64,000 nt of DNA from Fremontodendron californicum (GCA_030761205.1 JAULJL010000027.1:1307001-1371000), one strand, 5' to 3'; positions 24,127 to 36,466 are shown, numbered from the stretch's first letter. Translations and numbers: made by a program. Notes: generated by a model from the letters alone, not told the origin.

Positions 24127-24311
24127 GAATTTTGTTAACAAATACTTTAAGGACACTCTTTAAAATTATTAAATATAGTAATATCTTCAATTAATGTATT
24201 GAAAATGATGAATAAAGTTATCAGCTTTTATATTTAATATAATTTTATTACTAAAAATAGTATATTAACTAATCTTAAAAAATACCCTAAGGGCACTTGT
24301 TAGCAAAACCC
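24127..24311. mobile_element. 185-bp MULE-type MITE with 9-bp TSD, copy A
   Basis: The element begins GAATTTTGTTAACAAAT and ends TTAGCAAAACCC, giving terminal inverted repeats of about 40 bp. It is flanked by the same nine bases ATATATTAT (24118-24126 and 24312-24320). Its length, 185 bp, equals that of the copy at 35384. The flanking sequence on both sides resembles the middle of another copy in inverted orientation, so this element seems to have inserted into a relative. Confidence 0.85.
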
Positions 24312-24320
24312 ATATATTAT

Positions 24321-24753
24321 TTATAAAAAATATATTATATTAAATATAATAGTTGATAATTTTATTTATTATTTTTAATATATTAGATCAACATATTACT
24401 ATATATAATAATTTTAAAAAGTGTTTTTAGATACTTGTTAGCAAAATTCATTTATTAACGAGTACTGTCGGTATTTTTTAAGGTTAATTATATATAGTAA
24501 TATTTTTATCTAATACATTAAAAATGATTAATAAAATTATTAATTACTGTATTTATTATAATATTATTATTTTAAATAATATATTAACTAATCCTAAGGA
24601 TACTCGTTAATAAAAAATCATATTATATAGGATTTTATTTTAAAGTTATCATATTAAAAAATATTCATTATACAAAGATATTATTAATATACTATAAATA
24701 ATATTTTAACTAAACTTAAAAAATCTTAAAAAATACTCGTTAGCAAAATTCAT
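24321..24753. repeat. Further degraded copies of the 185-bp MITE family
   Basis: 24321-24449 reads as an inverted half copy ending GTTAGCAAAATTC. 24458-24618 is a longer copy bounded by TTAACGAGTACT and ATACTCGTTAA. 24660-24750 is a half copy ending AAATACTCGTTAGCAAAATTC. Boundaries are approximate and I see no clean target duplications for these. Confidence 0.6.
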
Positions 24754-27700
24754 GTTATATATTATTATCTATATATAATTCATTTTTTTGCCTTTCTTTT
24801 CCATTGATAGGACTAAACATTCATAGTAAAACTCGTTTAATTAAAGATTAATTAACACAAGAGCTTAAATTTCATGGGGGGTTTATTTAAATGGAGTAGG
24901 AGAGTATTTAGAGCTTAGTCAACATATATAAAAACAAAGTCAGCACAAGGACAAAAGAGAGAGTTTGATTTTTGTGTGAATATGAAAGACAGTAGCCTCA
25001 CATCACGACAACTTCCAATATATTTATGAATAGTTTTAGTCCATCCTAAGTTTGATTTTTCAAGTGAGCATGTTTTCACCATTTTTTTTTTATTTTTTTT
25101 ATTTTTTATCTTTGATCAAATTGAGAAAATGCTTCTTCACTATCTATATTTCTGCAATGCTCATGGAAGTGGAACCCTTTTAATCAGTACTAGGCCGGAC
25201 AAAGATAGGGTAGGGGGGTTTTACAATCTACATTTGAGAGCAAATTGAGTAGAATTGTCAATTTGTAAGAAATTGGAAATAACCCTTAAACACGTTAGCT
25301 TGATATCTTATGGTCGAAAAGGTTTTACAAAAAGAAAACCAAATTAATCATCATTGTTTGGAACTTGGAAGTAACTTGTGAACTTAATAAGTGGTCATTC
25401 ATTGATCTCCTAGTCTTTTTTCTCAGCCACATTTGAAATATGATGATTTAACTTAACTTCATTGACTTGTGCAAATTCGACCGATCGAGCAATTATTATT
25501 GAAGGGTTGGGTTGCTTCTAAAATAGACTATGATCGCGGCTTTGTGAATTTTGATGGCGATATCATCTCTAAAAAGTAAAAAACATTGTATTTATCTGTT
25601 CTCATTTCATAGCTAGCTAGCTAGCAGTTCACAGCCTCTCATTCACCTTAAAATATTCCTGGTCTAGCTAAGCCTAAAACAGCTCTAACCACTCCATTTC
25701 TAGATTATCTTCAATGGGAATTAAGGATCATATATAGTTCATAATTAAGGTTGTGTAACATCAAAAACATATATATGTTTCAAAACTTAATTACCATGAT
25801 TCTTAATTGGTTTATTTTGTGATGGAATATAATTCTAATTTTCCTTTAACATGATTACTCATAAAAAGGAAAACAAGGGTTTTCAAACTATGGGGTTTTT
25901 CCTTTAAAAATTAGTTTTTGGACACATTCAAAATATAATATTTATGGATAACATCAATTTTTTTTCTCTTACCATGTTGGAGACAAATTAATCATGATTT
26001 GTTGCTTTCTGCCTATTTTCTCCCCCACAACCTTTAAGTGGGCCATAAACTCATAGTTGTAAAGCTATGGAAAGAACCCTTTTTTCTAGAATTTCTCTGA
26101 GTCAATCAGGAACCAAGAAAGTAATACAGGAAATTATTGATAACAGATCAGAGGGAAGAAAAAAAGAAGGTAGAGAACTGAGTAATAAGAAAAAAGGAAA
26201 TAAATAAGCCAATTGTCATAATATATAAGGACTTAAATTTTCAAAGCTACTTTGAAGTCTAAACTCAAAACTAATAATAAAATATTTCAATTGGGTCCAC
26301 GCCATTTCACTCTGAAAACTATTCCTTTTCAACAAAGTTATTGAGAAGATTATGACTAAATGACACTGAAAATTTTGAAAAGAAGTATAATTAAAACTAA
26401 TTACAAATATTTCCCTTTTAACCTTTTGTATTGTATTTAATTTGGAGGAAATATTTTTTTTTCTTAGCCTAATTTCATGTTTTTTTCCGACACATAAGCT
26501 GGCTTTAGGCCGACCAAAAGTTTAGTCATGTATGTATATAACAATAAGAAAGGACAATTTGGTCAGATTTTATTTTTAGTAAAATTAAATAAATTAAGGA
26601 TTTGCCAAAAAACAAAAACTACTAAAAATATAATCAATATTTGCATGCATGACAATATATAATCTCATGTACGAACCCCTCTTTCTTTCTCAATTCTTTG
26701 GGTATAATCTCAATCTTATACGTGTTAAAATCAACGACGCTTGATTTCAAAAGTAGGGACCACGCCTTCATCAACCCATCACAAAGCTGCCACGTCACAA
26801 CATTTGGACTGGACACGTCCTGATGTCAGCTCTCCAAACCTCTCTCTAATTGACGTAAATAGTAATATGTGAATTTTAGTTACTATAGTAATATATATTT
26901 TTGAGGTTTATTATTATCGGTATTAAATTATTAATTAATTACTTGTTTAGCTTATAAATTGCTTGCTTGCTTGCGTTTCTTACCTTGTTTTATAATATCA
27001 TATTTATTGACACAATCATATATTAAGTAAAACAAAGTATATCCCTAAAGAAATCCGTACGACCAAAAGAAAATAATTTAAAACTAAAATATATAGTAAT
27101 TAAGCCTTCATTAGCTAATTCAAAGTGATTAACATAAAATACAATCATAATCACAGGTTTATGTCTCCATGCTTGCTTTCATGGAGACACTAATGTCGAA
27201 ATAACAAATCAAATCAAAATAAAATATTAATATTAATATTGTATTCGCAAATTGATATTATATATTAAAGGAGATTTTACGAGTTTAATTTAAAAGATAT
27301 GCTTACATATGCATAATATATATAATAAATAATATGGTTGATACTTGATAGGGTAATTACTTGTCCAAAATCCAGGGTTTGCTTGTGCATGGGTTTTCCA
27401 AAAGAAGTTGCATACGTGTTCTTTCATGTTTGAAAGAAAAATAAATAAATAAATTTGGTAGATTATCTAAAATTCTACTAATTTATTATATAATAATGTT
27501 ATTTAGTTTTTGTTGTGAGCTGTTCAGTTGCTTCAACAAAACATAAACATTTGCTTAAAACCCATTATTTTAAATATATTAAATATATCCTTTCCGGATA
27601 CGAGATCCGACGTATTGATGATGATATGCATGAGTCATATATGCATGCAGTTTTAGTTGTTACTATTTATAATTAATTTAACCGTGCAAAACACTTCATT

Positions 27701-28602
27701 TCTAATTATAAATAGAGTTTTACGTACGTAATTTATTTTTTATTTTATTAAAATTAGATGATCAAAATTCAAAGCAGATGAGACTGAGAGTATTTCGTTT
27801 TTTTTTTTTTTTAAATATTTGAAGACAAGAACAAACAACTGGCTTTGGTAAGAGGTCGAGAAGAACTTTCTCAAAAACAATGGTGAAAAAAAAAAAAAAA
27901 TTGATTGAAGTAAGCAGTCAATGACACGTAGCTAAGGGCAAGCAGAAAAATTGAATGATCTTGTTTTTTTTCTGGAATATGCTGATATATTAGCTGATGA
28001 TAAACGCAGTCGGATTCACGAGCTGAAGACGTGGTGAGAGTGGATTCGTTTGAAACCAATGTGAAATATTATTAATTATGAATATATGGTTATGGGTAGA
28101 CTTTTCATGACTCCGATCAAATACAATCTTGACAGATAGATAGGCTGGGTATTTTTCATGTTTTAGTACGGTTAAAGTCCCGAGATCAGCATACGTATCT
28201 GATGAAGTAAATAAGGTTGACTCCTGAAATTTTTAACTGAAAAAAAAATAATAATAACAAGAAATTTGCCAAGGTTATATACTTATAGCTCAAGAAATGA
28301 GGACATAAAAATCTTGTAAGTTGTAACTATATCACTTTAGGTATCAAAAAGAAAAGAGAAAAAAAACCTTAAACTTGATCTTTTGTAAACATACTTTCAT
28401 AGTTTTCTGAACAACATAAGCATATATATTCGGGTGCCTTAACTCCAACCTCGGCTCTCCTGGTTGTGGTTGGCAAATGGCAACAGATTTCAGGCTCTTA
28501 AATGAATTCATAGGCTGCTCTCTACATCCATTTCTGCCGTTTTATTTATGAATACCCACAGCCTAGTCATCGGCCAATAGAGGGAAGCTTAATTACAGAA
28601 TC

Positions 28603-28640
<38 letters not shown>

Positions 28641-28913
28641 GCCAACAAACATACAATACGTATTTATATGAACTCTTCGATAATGATTGTCATATTTCTG
28701 TGTTGGGTGTCCGACACTTTATCAATAGAATAGGATGTAAAATATGTGTTCGATATTTCATCGTAAAAATAAATATTTTATCATATAAGTGGACACATCT
28801 CTTGTGACTGTTGCAAGAAGAGGAAGAAGAAGAAGTTTTATTCACCATTTCTCTTGTTTGATCCATACATCCATTTTTTTGGTGTAAACCTAGGGTGTCT
28901 TTAAATATTATAA
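24754..28913. other. Gene-poor AT-rich spacer
   Basis: No gene recognised in about 4 kb. It holds a TA run (28607-28637), a GCTAGCTAGCTAGC tract near 25613-25625 and a GC-richer island at 26740-26830 with CTGCCACGTCAC and GGACACGTCC (ACGT-core motifs). 28690-28750 contains GTGTCCGACAC-type sequence seen elsewhere in the window as degenerate repeat. Confidence 0.4.
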
Positions 28914-29239
28914 TTTTTGGAGTCCAGGCTCTTGTTAGTTTAGGTATTTTCATTAATGCCGTAATGTTTATTATAATTTTTGTTTGCTTTATTGAATATA
29001 TTGCATATTACTTGGATTTGAAAAAAAAAAATGAAATTTGAAATAGAATTTGGCATATAGTAATTAGCTTTCTCAATTGTGACAATCACCTATAGAGTAG
29101 ACTTTACAGTTCATTCCTATTTTCCAATGAAAAATATATGATTTATGCTGTAGCAAGACATGTAAGACAATTGACAAATCAAATGGTGCTTATTGCTTGA
29201 TTAACAAGTAAGAAAGTTTAACGGATGAGATAATTGAAA
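28914..29239 (+). pseudogene. Inverted partial copy of the AHL gene (end of exon 3 plus most of intron 3)
   Basis: 326 bases match the reverse complement of 32750-33075 almost base for base. They cover 28 coding bases at the end of AHL exon 3 (the codons for DFGVQALVSL), the GTATTT donor and most of the following intron. The copy is on the plus strand while AHL is on the minus strand, with about 3.5 kb between the arms. It cannot encode a protein. A 15-base inverted repeat (ATCCATACATCCATT near 28861 and its complement near 29262) brackets it, which might be the ends of a capturing element or of the filler at a repair junction. The few mismatches suggest a recent event. Confidence 0.88.
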
Positions 29240-30374
29240 TTCGATAGGAAATAAAGGGAATGGATGTATGGATATTCACTTCTCTTATCTCCTATCGAAT
29301 TTACTCTTTAATCTTTGTATCTTGAATATTCACTTCTCTTGAACAATATCATTAATCATTTGAATTGTTTGAACTCAAGTTTAGATAGTAATTAGAAATT
29401 AAAATAAAAAGTTGATTGGTGAAATACATAAAAATGTATTGATTGATATTGATGTCAAACTATGACTATTAAAGAATACTAATAAAAAAAAATGAATTTA
29501 AATATGAATGCAATGATATAAAATTATATTTTAAATGAAATTAATTAAGTCAAACAAAACATATTTAAATATAAATAATTTATATAAATTATATATGAAT
29601 ACATATAGAAATAAATTATTTATTATATATGGTATTGTATTTTGTATTTATATATATATATATTGTTATAAGACGTATCCATGTACACATATCTAATTTT
29701 TGTTGCTTTTTAACTGATTCTGTGAGTCCAAATTTTAAACAAAAAACGAATCAGACATACGGATACATACCAAATGTCAAATACCGATACCAGAGTCCAT
29801 TTAACTTAGCATATAGTAAATGTCAATTCAAGCATGTTATTAGATAGCTCGAATTGTCAATGCATCCAACGACCAGAAAAGGAGAAACCAAACAAAGACA
29901 ATACAAGCTGAATAAAACATAGAAAAGCAAAGCGTTGCCCAAAACAGTGAGTGAAACACACTCATTTCTTGCAACTTTCATGAGTGGGTTCAGTACAAAT
30001 ATATAAAATGGGGCAAATACCATTCCTACGAACACTACTTCATAAAATTCGACAAGCCAAACTTTCCGAGAAGATGCTCAAAAGGTGTGTGTTTGACACA
30101 ATTTAACATCCCTTTCAATTAAAAGACTAAAAGTATTACAATAAGAGAAGATTAAGCATTACCAATGATTACACATTACACATGCCTAGAAGAAGTTCCT
30201 TCTTTTGACAATCTGATGGCAATGGAATAATTTTCATTTTTCAATTTATTCCTGTGAATGAACTAAATGTTCATTTTACAATTTGCAGGATGCCAGGATC
30301 GAATGAAACCTTAATTAATGATATTCAAAGAATACAACAATAGAATATGAATACCCATACCGTATAATTCAATG
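29240..30374. other. Spacer and 3' flank of the AHL gene
   Basis: Just after the duplicated fragment, CGATAGGA (about 29244) and TCCTATCG (about 29292) form a small hairpin. Two direct copies of ATATTCACTTCTCTT follow (about 29271 and 29326). The remainder is AT-rich. A short hydrophobic open frame on the minus strand at 29823-30035 matches nothing recognisable and could be part of the AHL 3' UTR. Confidence 0.35.
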
Positions 30375-33300
30375 TCAAACAACTGTTGAACTGGAAGATA
30401 TCATCTCCAGTATCTGATGATGGATGTCGCCATTAGTCACAAGAACCCCAATTGCAGGGTATATGATCCTCCGTTCAACTTGATCTGCTGCTAGATCAAG
30501 TTCACTTCCTTTCCAGTCTGTCACCTGAATTAATGGTGTCAATTTATTGTACTATGTTAGCAAATGAATGCTATAATAATCCTTTGACTTTAGAAGTAAA
30601 AATATGGAAGACCATGATGCGGGAAACAGGGAACTGGATGTAACTAAACTAGATTCTCCAAGAAGAAGGTAGGCTAGGACAAATGAAAGAAATGGTCCGC
30701 AAACAAAACGAGGATATCAAACCAATGCCTTTTACTCGTAAATAACAGCAAGATATTATGATATATTTCTTTTCCATACAAGATTAACTATGTCTGTATG
30801 TCATATGGATGTGTGTGTTTTTGTTTTTTCCCGATCACGTTATTGGCTCCATGCAGAACAAGCAATGAGGAAGCTACAGAAAATGTCTTCCACAACGACC
30901 ACTACCAGACAACCTCTCTTCTGTGACAGAAAATTTTTCTGTTACAACATTCTATCACAGATGTGTAACATTTACCTTTCCTCCAGCTTCATGTACACAT
31001 ATCATACCAGCAGCATGATCCCAAGCCTATATCGTAAAGGAGAAGATAAGTTAACTATTGCTACTGAATTTCTGTGTTCAATTAACTATTATCCAAGATT
31101 ATACCTTGATCACTGTTTGAGATCTTGCTCGAAGAATGAAAACAGATGCCCGACCTGAAGCCACCATTAAGTACTTGCATAAACTGCAAACAAAGCGGAG
31201 ATGTATATCATGCAGATGCCATCAATACTGTTAATGTAGAATTAGAAACTCTCATCACAAGAAAAAGAACTAAATAACAGAAAAAAGAGTATTGTGTTTT
31301 AGATACCATGCAATGCAGTGAAAGCTCAATGGAGAATCATACAAGCAGAAAAACATTGTAATAGCAATTAAAAGACAACAAACCTTCCACAACATGTGGG
31401 CAAAAGACGAATTTCCTTATCCCCAATATCATCATTGTCACTGATTCTTGCTTCGTACAAAACTGATAGTGGCAATGACTCCCATGTTTGACTATCTGAA
31501 ATGCAGAAGCGGGCTTTGTGTACCAAGCAACAACCATCAACAAAGCATCCGGTCCAATCAGATGAAATTTTGGTTGAGCTATCAAGCATATACTTTAACC
31601 TCTTTGTCCAAGTTCCACAGCCAACATGAGCAACCATAATGATCCCCAATCCAGGTGAACTATTTTTATAACCTTGAACATCAGTGGTGGACCTGTAGGA
31701 AGTATCTACAACCCAGTTAGGGCAGCCCATGACACCTAACATGATCTCTCCTTCAACTACAAGAGACAAACCTACCTGAAAAATTCAGAATATGCCCTCA
31801 GCCAAGAAGGTGACAAAGAAATATTGTGCTTATATAATAGCAAAACACCATTAAAAGCAAAAATACACATTCATTTAACAACAGCAAGAACAAGATTAAT
31901 AGTTTAATACAACCACAATCATAAAAAATATCCAAAGAACTCTCAAATGTTGATTTTATTGAAAGAAGTAAAGAACTAAACCAGAAAAGTAAATGTTCGA
32001 CTTATGATTGAACTTGTCCTATGTATATAACTACATATTTTAGAAATTTCAAGCATGCATATTACCATATTACCATATTTTCATTTGAATGTAATGCATC
32101 ATTCATGTACAACAGAATATCGTTTATTATCTTGAATCCTGTACCATATCAGTAACATTTGTTAAATAAATGCAGGCCAATAAGGCAATAACAATACGGC
32201 ACTTTTTTTTCAGTGCTAGACGTACTAAATTTACAAGATGTTTCATGGCACTAAGACAACATTTCAAATGAAAAAATTAAGTGAATCGAAGCAGACTGCA
32301 AGCCATACCACATATAAGGCCCGGCTTCCTTTTACAAACCCTCGTGTGCCATCAATTGGATCCAGTATCTGCATCAGGTTTGTGGACTTAACCATGTCAA
32401 AAAGTACATATCAAGTACATGGAAACCCTTTTTTTCTATTTCATCAGCAAAAGTCAAAACTGCAATTTATTGATAAGCTTATGTAGATTTTATCGGCATA
32501 CCCAATATGTGGCTGGTTTTGTTCCAAAAGCAAAAGCATTCTTCCCCCCTCTATCAATTGCTTCCAGCACATCAGCATGTGACAATGATTCCTCATCAAA
32601 GCTCGTTTTATCAGATATTGCACTTACTACAGGATCCACCAGATTGTTTGAACGTAAAAAACCAGAGTCCTCTTCCGCCACCAATGGAATTGAAGGGAAC
32701 AATTTACCCAACTCTATCATGAAAAGGAAAGAATAAACACAAGCGAAGTTTCAATTATCTCATCCGTTAAACTTTCTTACTTGTTAATCAAGCAATAAGC
32801 ACCATTTGATTTGTCAATTGTCTTACATGTCTTGCTACAGCATAAATCATATATTTTTCATTGGAAAATAGGAATGAACTGTAAAGTCTACTCTAAAGGT
32901 GATTGTCACAATTGAGAAAGCTAATTACTATATGCCAAATTCTATTTCAAATTTCATTTTTTTTTTCTTTCAAATCCAAGTAATATGCAATATATTCAAT
33001 AAAGCAAACAAAAATTATAATAAACATTACGGCATTAATGAAAATACCTAAACTAACAAGAGCCTGGACTCCAAAATCTGCCACTGTGACTGGAGTTTGG
33101 TCATTCTTTTCGAGAATCCGTCCTTCATCTGAGAACAGAGACCTTTGCACCTGTAATCACAAAAATATGTAACTAATTATAATAAATAAAATGAAAATTT
33201 TGAAATGAGGAAATGAAAATTCTTAAGAAATAAAATTATAAAAGCAAGAAAATATATTTGAAATTAAAGCAAGCAATTTAATCAAGAAATGGCTAAAGAA

Positions 33301-33666
33301 TAAGAGGCGAGATTCAAATTTTGGAGTGAATTTACATCAACGCAAAGACGACAAGCTCTCTCCACGACCTCCACCGCGGCTTCAAGTTCTTTGTGGTACT
33401 TAGCTTTCTCATTTGGAAAAGGAAGACTCGACCTGAATTTTTTTTGCGCAATAGAGAAAAGTAAATACTAATAGTAAATAAAAGAAATAAAATTGAAAGT
33501 AAAAGTTAAAACTTTATAGTGTGGATTTAGGTAAATAAAGTAAGAGAGACCTTACTGTGAAGAATCGTCGGCGGAGAGGTGTACGGGAAGGGTGGCGAGG
33601 GAATAATCGGACGGGGAAGAAGCCGGGAGAAGAGTGGTGGAGATGAAGATCCATGGCGGGAATCAT
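30375..33666 (-). CDS. AHL: HAL2-like 3'(2'),5'-bisphosphate nucleotidase (PAP phosphatase), organelle-targeted
   Basis: Nine exons in transcript order: 33666-33551, 33432-33336, 33150-33048, 32713-32502, 32368-32309, 31775-31384, 31183-31105, 31026-30976 and 30524-30375. Phases agree and the product is 419 residues. It matches the plant AHL/HAL2-like branch of the lithium-sensitive inositol monophosphatase fold. Metal-site residues are visible: E119 and E120 in AEED, D179 and D182 in DPIDGT, and D356 in WDHAAG. It should hydrolyse 3'-phosphoadenosine 5'-phosphate, a by-product of sulfation and a stress retrograde signal, to AMP and phosphate. The first 35 or so residues are rich in Arg, Pro and Ser and almost free of acids, suggesting a plastid or mitochondrial transit peptide. 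An in-frame second ATG lies at 33654. The exon 1 donor is GTCTCT at 33550; an earlier GTAAGG would break the frame. An inverted copy of part of intron 3 lies downstream at 28914. Confidence 0.92.
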
Positions 33667-34067
33667 GGGGTTGTTGAAGTGAAATTAACGGCGGAGAAAT
33701 AGTGATTAGTTGGTGGGTATTGAGTGGAAGGAGAACGGGAGTGGGTTTCAACGGTCCTTCGATTGCCGTTGCTGAGCTGTGGACAAGGAATGCCACACGT
33801 GTAGGCATTGGGTGGGCTGGCTGGACGGATAATTAGGAAAATGTCGGCTTGAAATGGTGTCGATAATATTGGATTGGGCTATTGGATTGTCTCCCGTTTG
33901 GGCTTCTCGTAATTTAGAAGCATTGGCTAAGTCTTTCTATTTTATAGAAACAAAAACATTTTTTTTATAATGCCAATGTCTTAGGTTAAATAATTTTAAA
34001 ATGTATTTAACATTTTATTCTCAAAATATTTCTAAAAAAAAATGAATCCTGATAGATAAAAAAATAA
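33667..34067. other. Upstream region of AHL
   Basis: This should contain the AHL promoter and leader. No other gene is seen; a clear TATA box is not obvious. Confidence 0.35.
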
Positions 34068-34745
34068 TTTTTTTTTTTTTGGATAAGCGTTGTATTACTA
34101 TCCAAAGCAACAAATCTGTTACAATCGTACATGATCTCTGCAAATAATTACATTTTCAAATCTGTACAAGGAAAACAAAATCAAGGTGTTATGAAAGTCA
34201 GGTTATACGCAGCCCCCACTTCTCAAATAATCTTCTATTTACATTGTCTCCAACAATGCCTTTTAAGTAAAAAAAACCTCATTCTAATTGTAGTCTTTAT
34301 CAGGTTCACAACTTGCATCTCATTGCATTATCCTGTGGAATAAACTCTCCTATTCCTTTACCTTTGAGCCTACTCACCGCCCATTGAAGCTCCCCATTAC
34401 ATCCAGCAACCGTTCTTCGTTGCCGACATAGCTGCATTATCTACATCCACACGTTTTTTGAGTAACTGCAGCTAAAGAAGAGATGATCCTTGGTCTCAAG
34501 TTCCTGTTTGCAAAGAGGACATCCTCCATCCACAGTGATCCCCCAAGCAGTCAACCTATTAAGAATAGCCATCCAAGCAATCATAGCATGTTTGGGGATA
34601 TGCATTTTACACCAGATGAGCCGCTGCCAAGCAACTTTCATTTACTTCGGTCTCAAGACTTCCCAAACCTCAGCTGTTGAGTATGTGGCACCCTTTGTTT
34701 TCCATATGAGGCCTTGCTCTGTTAGTTGTAAAAAACAATAAAACA
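34068..34745 (-). mobile_element. 5'-truncated LINE retrotransposon remnant (zf-RVT region and poly-A tail)
   Basis: Reading on the minus strand from 34745, interrupted frames give TYSTAEVWEVLRPK and then IPKHAMIAWMAILNRL, followed by GCPLCKQELETKDHLFFSC, the C-x2-C...H...C zinc-binding region found after reverse transcriptase in plant LINEs. Stop codons interrupt it at several points. The element finishes at 34068 in a run of 13 A residues on the minus strand, as expected for a LINE 3' end. A target-site duplication is not clear because both flanks are A-rich. Confidence 0.85.
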
Positions 34746-34814
34746 TATTTTTATATCACTACTTAATTGAGATTTGAGAATGTTACATGACATGTAAATC
34801 AGAGAAGGTATGTG

Positions 34815-34990
34815 AATTAATGTTTAGTTTAATTAGTTCATACAGTCATTTTTAATAAGTGATATCTAACAGGTTAAGTGTTCAAATCTCAATATCTGTA
34901 ACTTTTTTTTCTATCCCGAGACTTCAACAGGTTAAATGTTCGAATCTCAATATCTGTAACTCTTTTTTTTATTCCCAAGCTACAACTTTT
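34815..34990. repeat. Possible SINE-like dispersed repeat
   Basis: 34824-34906 reads TTTAGTTTAATTAGTTCATAC...GTTCAAATCTCAATATCTGTAAC followed by a T run; a partial second copy with GTTCGAATCTC follows at 34922-34973. The GTTCGAATC block resembles an RNA polymerase III B box and a weak A box precedes it. Related sequence occurs near 58080, 58330 and 55120. The assignment as SINE is tentative. Confidence 0.35.
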
Positions 34991-35383
34991 TTTGTGTAAA
35001 AAAAAAACTAAGAGAAGGCATGTTGGGGCAAAGCATAAAATAAACTTAATACATTACATTTTAGTTTTTGAAAAATATTAACTAATGTCTAGTGATACTG
35101 ATTAAGATAATATATATATATAAGTGTAATCAATTTTTTTTTTTTGAATTCAATAAAAATAAATATAAAAAATATTAAAAAAAATTTCTATACTAAAATT
35201 AAATAATTTTTAATTAATGCTTATAAGCACCTATTAACGTATCCTTAGTTTTTTATGTAATTTTTTGCTTCCCTCTATTATTATTTGAATTTCCATAAGC
35301 AATCAATTGATGAAGAAAAGTACCCACTGACGATTTACTTTCGCATCAAATTCCGGGTTGTTTAAGTTTATGATAATGGAATA
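34991..35383. other. AT-rich spacer
   Basis: No gene or recognisable element seen before the MITE. Confidence 0.3.
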
Positions 35384-35568
35384 AAATTTTGCTAAAATTT
35401 GTTTTAAGAGTATTTTTTACGATTACTATATATAATAATATCATCATTCAATATATTAAAAATGATGAATAAAATTATCAATTTTTATATTTAATATAAT
35501 ATTTTTACTATAAATAATAAATTAAATAATCTTAAAAAATACCTTAAAAACATTAGATAACAAAACCC
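35384..35568. mobile_element. 185-bp MULE-type MITE with 9-bp TSD, copy B
   Basis: Same family as the element at 24127: left end AAATTTTGCTAAAATTTG, right end AGATAACAAAACCC, with paired arms of about 40 bp and an interior built from ATATTAAAAATGATGAATAA. It is exactly 185 bp and is flanked by the nine bases AATGGAATA at 35375-35383 and 35569-35577. Two clean copies with different 9-bp duplications establish mobility and Mutator-superfamily affiliation. Confidence 0.88.
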
Positions 35569-36106
35569 AATGGAATAATATCTTTTTTCGTTATCCTTCA
35601 CTAAAACAAATTACTTTTGGTGATCAGCATCATTATCAGCACAAAAATATCTTACCCAACCAAAAATCTGAAATTATCCGAAAGCCAACAAAAGTCCCGC
35701 ATGAGAAACTTTCAAATCAAACGTAGGCAAAGGTTGTCTTGTCCTTATCATCTTATCGGGAATCTGATGTTTTGTAATAAAAATTAGACGCGTCATCCAT
35801 GCACAGGATCAGGACCCCACTTGACCCCTCGTTTTCCTGCTTTTTCCGCTGATAAAATCGTTCATTTAAGTCACAATTCATATATTCATATTATTTTCGT
35901 ATATTTTATCACATTATAATCATATTTAAAACATTATATATATATAAATTTTATAAAATATTAATAATTTATATTATATAAATTTTAAAATATTTATATA
36001 TTCATGTAATATTCATATTATTTTTTCGTATTATATCATATTTAATATTATCAGATTTAGTCCCACCAACCCGGTTGTTTTCCTAAAACATCGTCGGATT
36101 CAAGCT

Positions 36107-36144
<38 letters not shown>

Positions 36145-36220
36145 GACCTAAGTTCCACCATTTTCCAAATACTTCAAACTTCTTTGAAAACGATTTTTCC
36201 TTGTAATTGTTTGATTATTT

Positions 36221-36466
36221 ATGAGCTTGAAATACGCGAGTAGGGTGTTTTACCAGGCGGGGATGAAAGACCAGGCATCAAAGTGTGAATCTAATCTAAG
36301 GTCTCTCAAAGATTCTTCTTCTGCTTCTTCTTCCTCCAAGCAAGCAAGGCGTTTCTCTAATACAGTCGATTCCGGGGCTTTCAAGGCTGCCAAGAACGAG
36401 AGGCTCAAGCAGGCGGAGGAGTCTCTTAGGACTGTCATGTACTTGAGTTGCTGGGGTCCTAACTGA
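36221..36466 (+). CDS. Wound-induced (WIP, DUF3774) small protein
   Basis: An intronless frame of 81 residues starts MSLKYASRVFYQAG and ends in EESLRTVMYLSCWGPN, the invariant C-terminal signature of the plant wound-induced/DUF3774 family. The middle is Ser-, Lys- and Arg-rich (SSSASSSSKQARR). Family members are 80-100 residue plant proteins with no enzymatic motif, induced by wounding; some have been linked to immunity and protein degradation, but the biochemical role is unsettled. A CT run followed by a TATATATA stretch (36111-36143) lies about 80 bases upstream and can serve as a TATA region. The N-terminus lacks the usual AW(M/V)xAAS motif seen in other members, so this is a divergent branch. 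A second homologue lies at 45437. Confidence 0.85.
   Translation: MSLKYASRVFYQAGMKDQASKCESNLRSLKDSSSASSSSKQARRFSNTVDSGAFKAAKNERLKQAEESLRTVMYLSCWGPN

Noticed and set aside
29823..30035. Hydrophobic 70-residue minus-strand frame downstream of AHL
   Set aside because: Could be a small membrane protein, but no family match; more likely AHL 3' flank.
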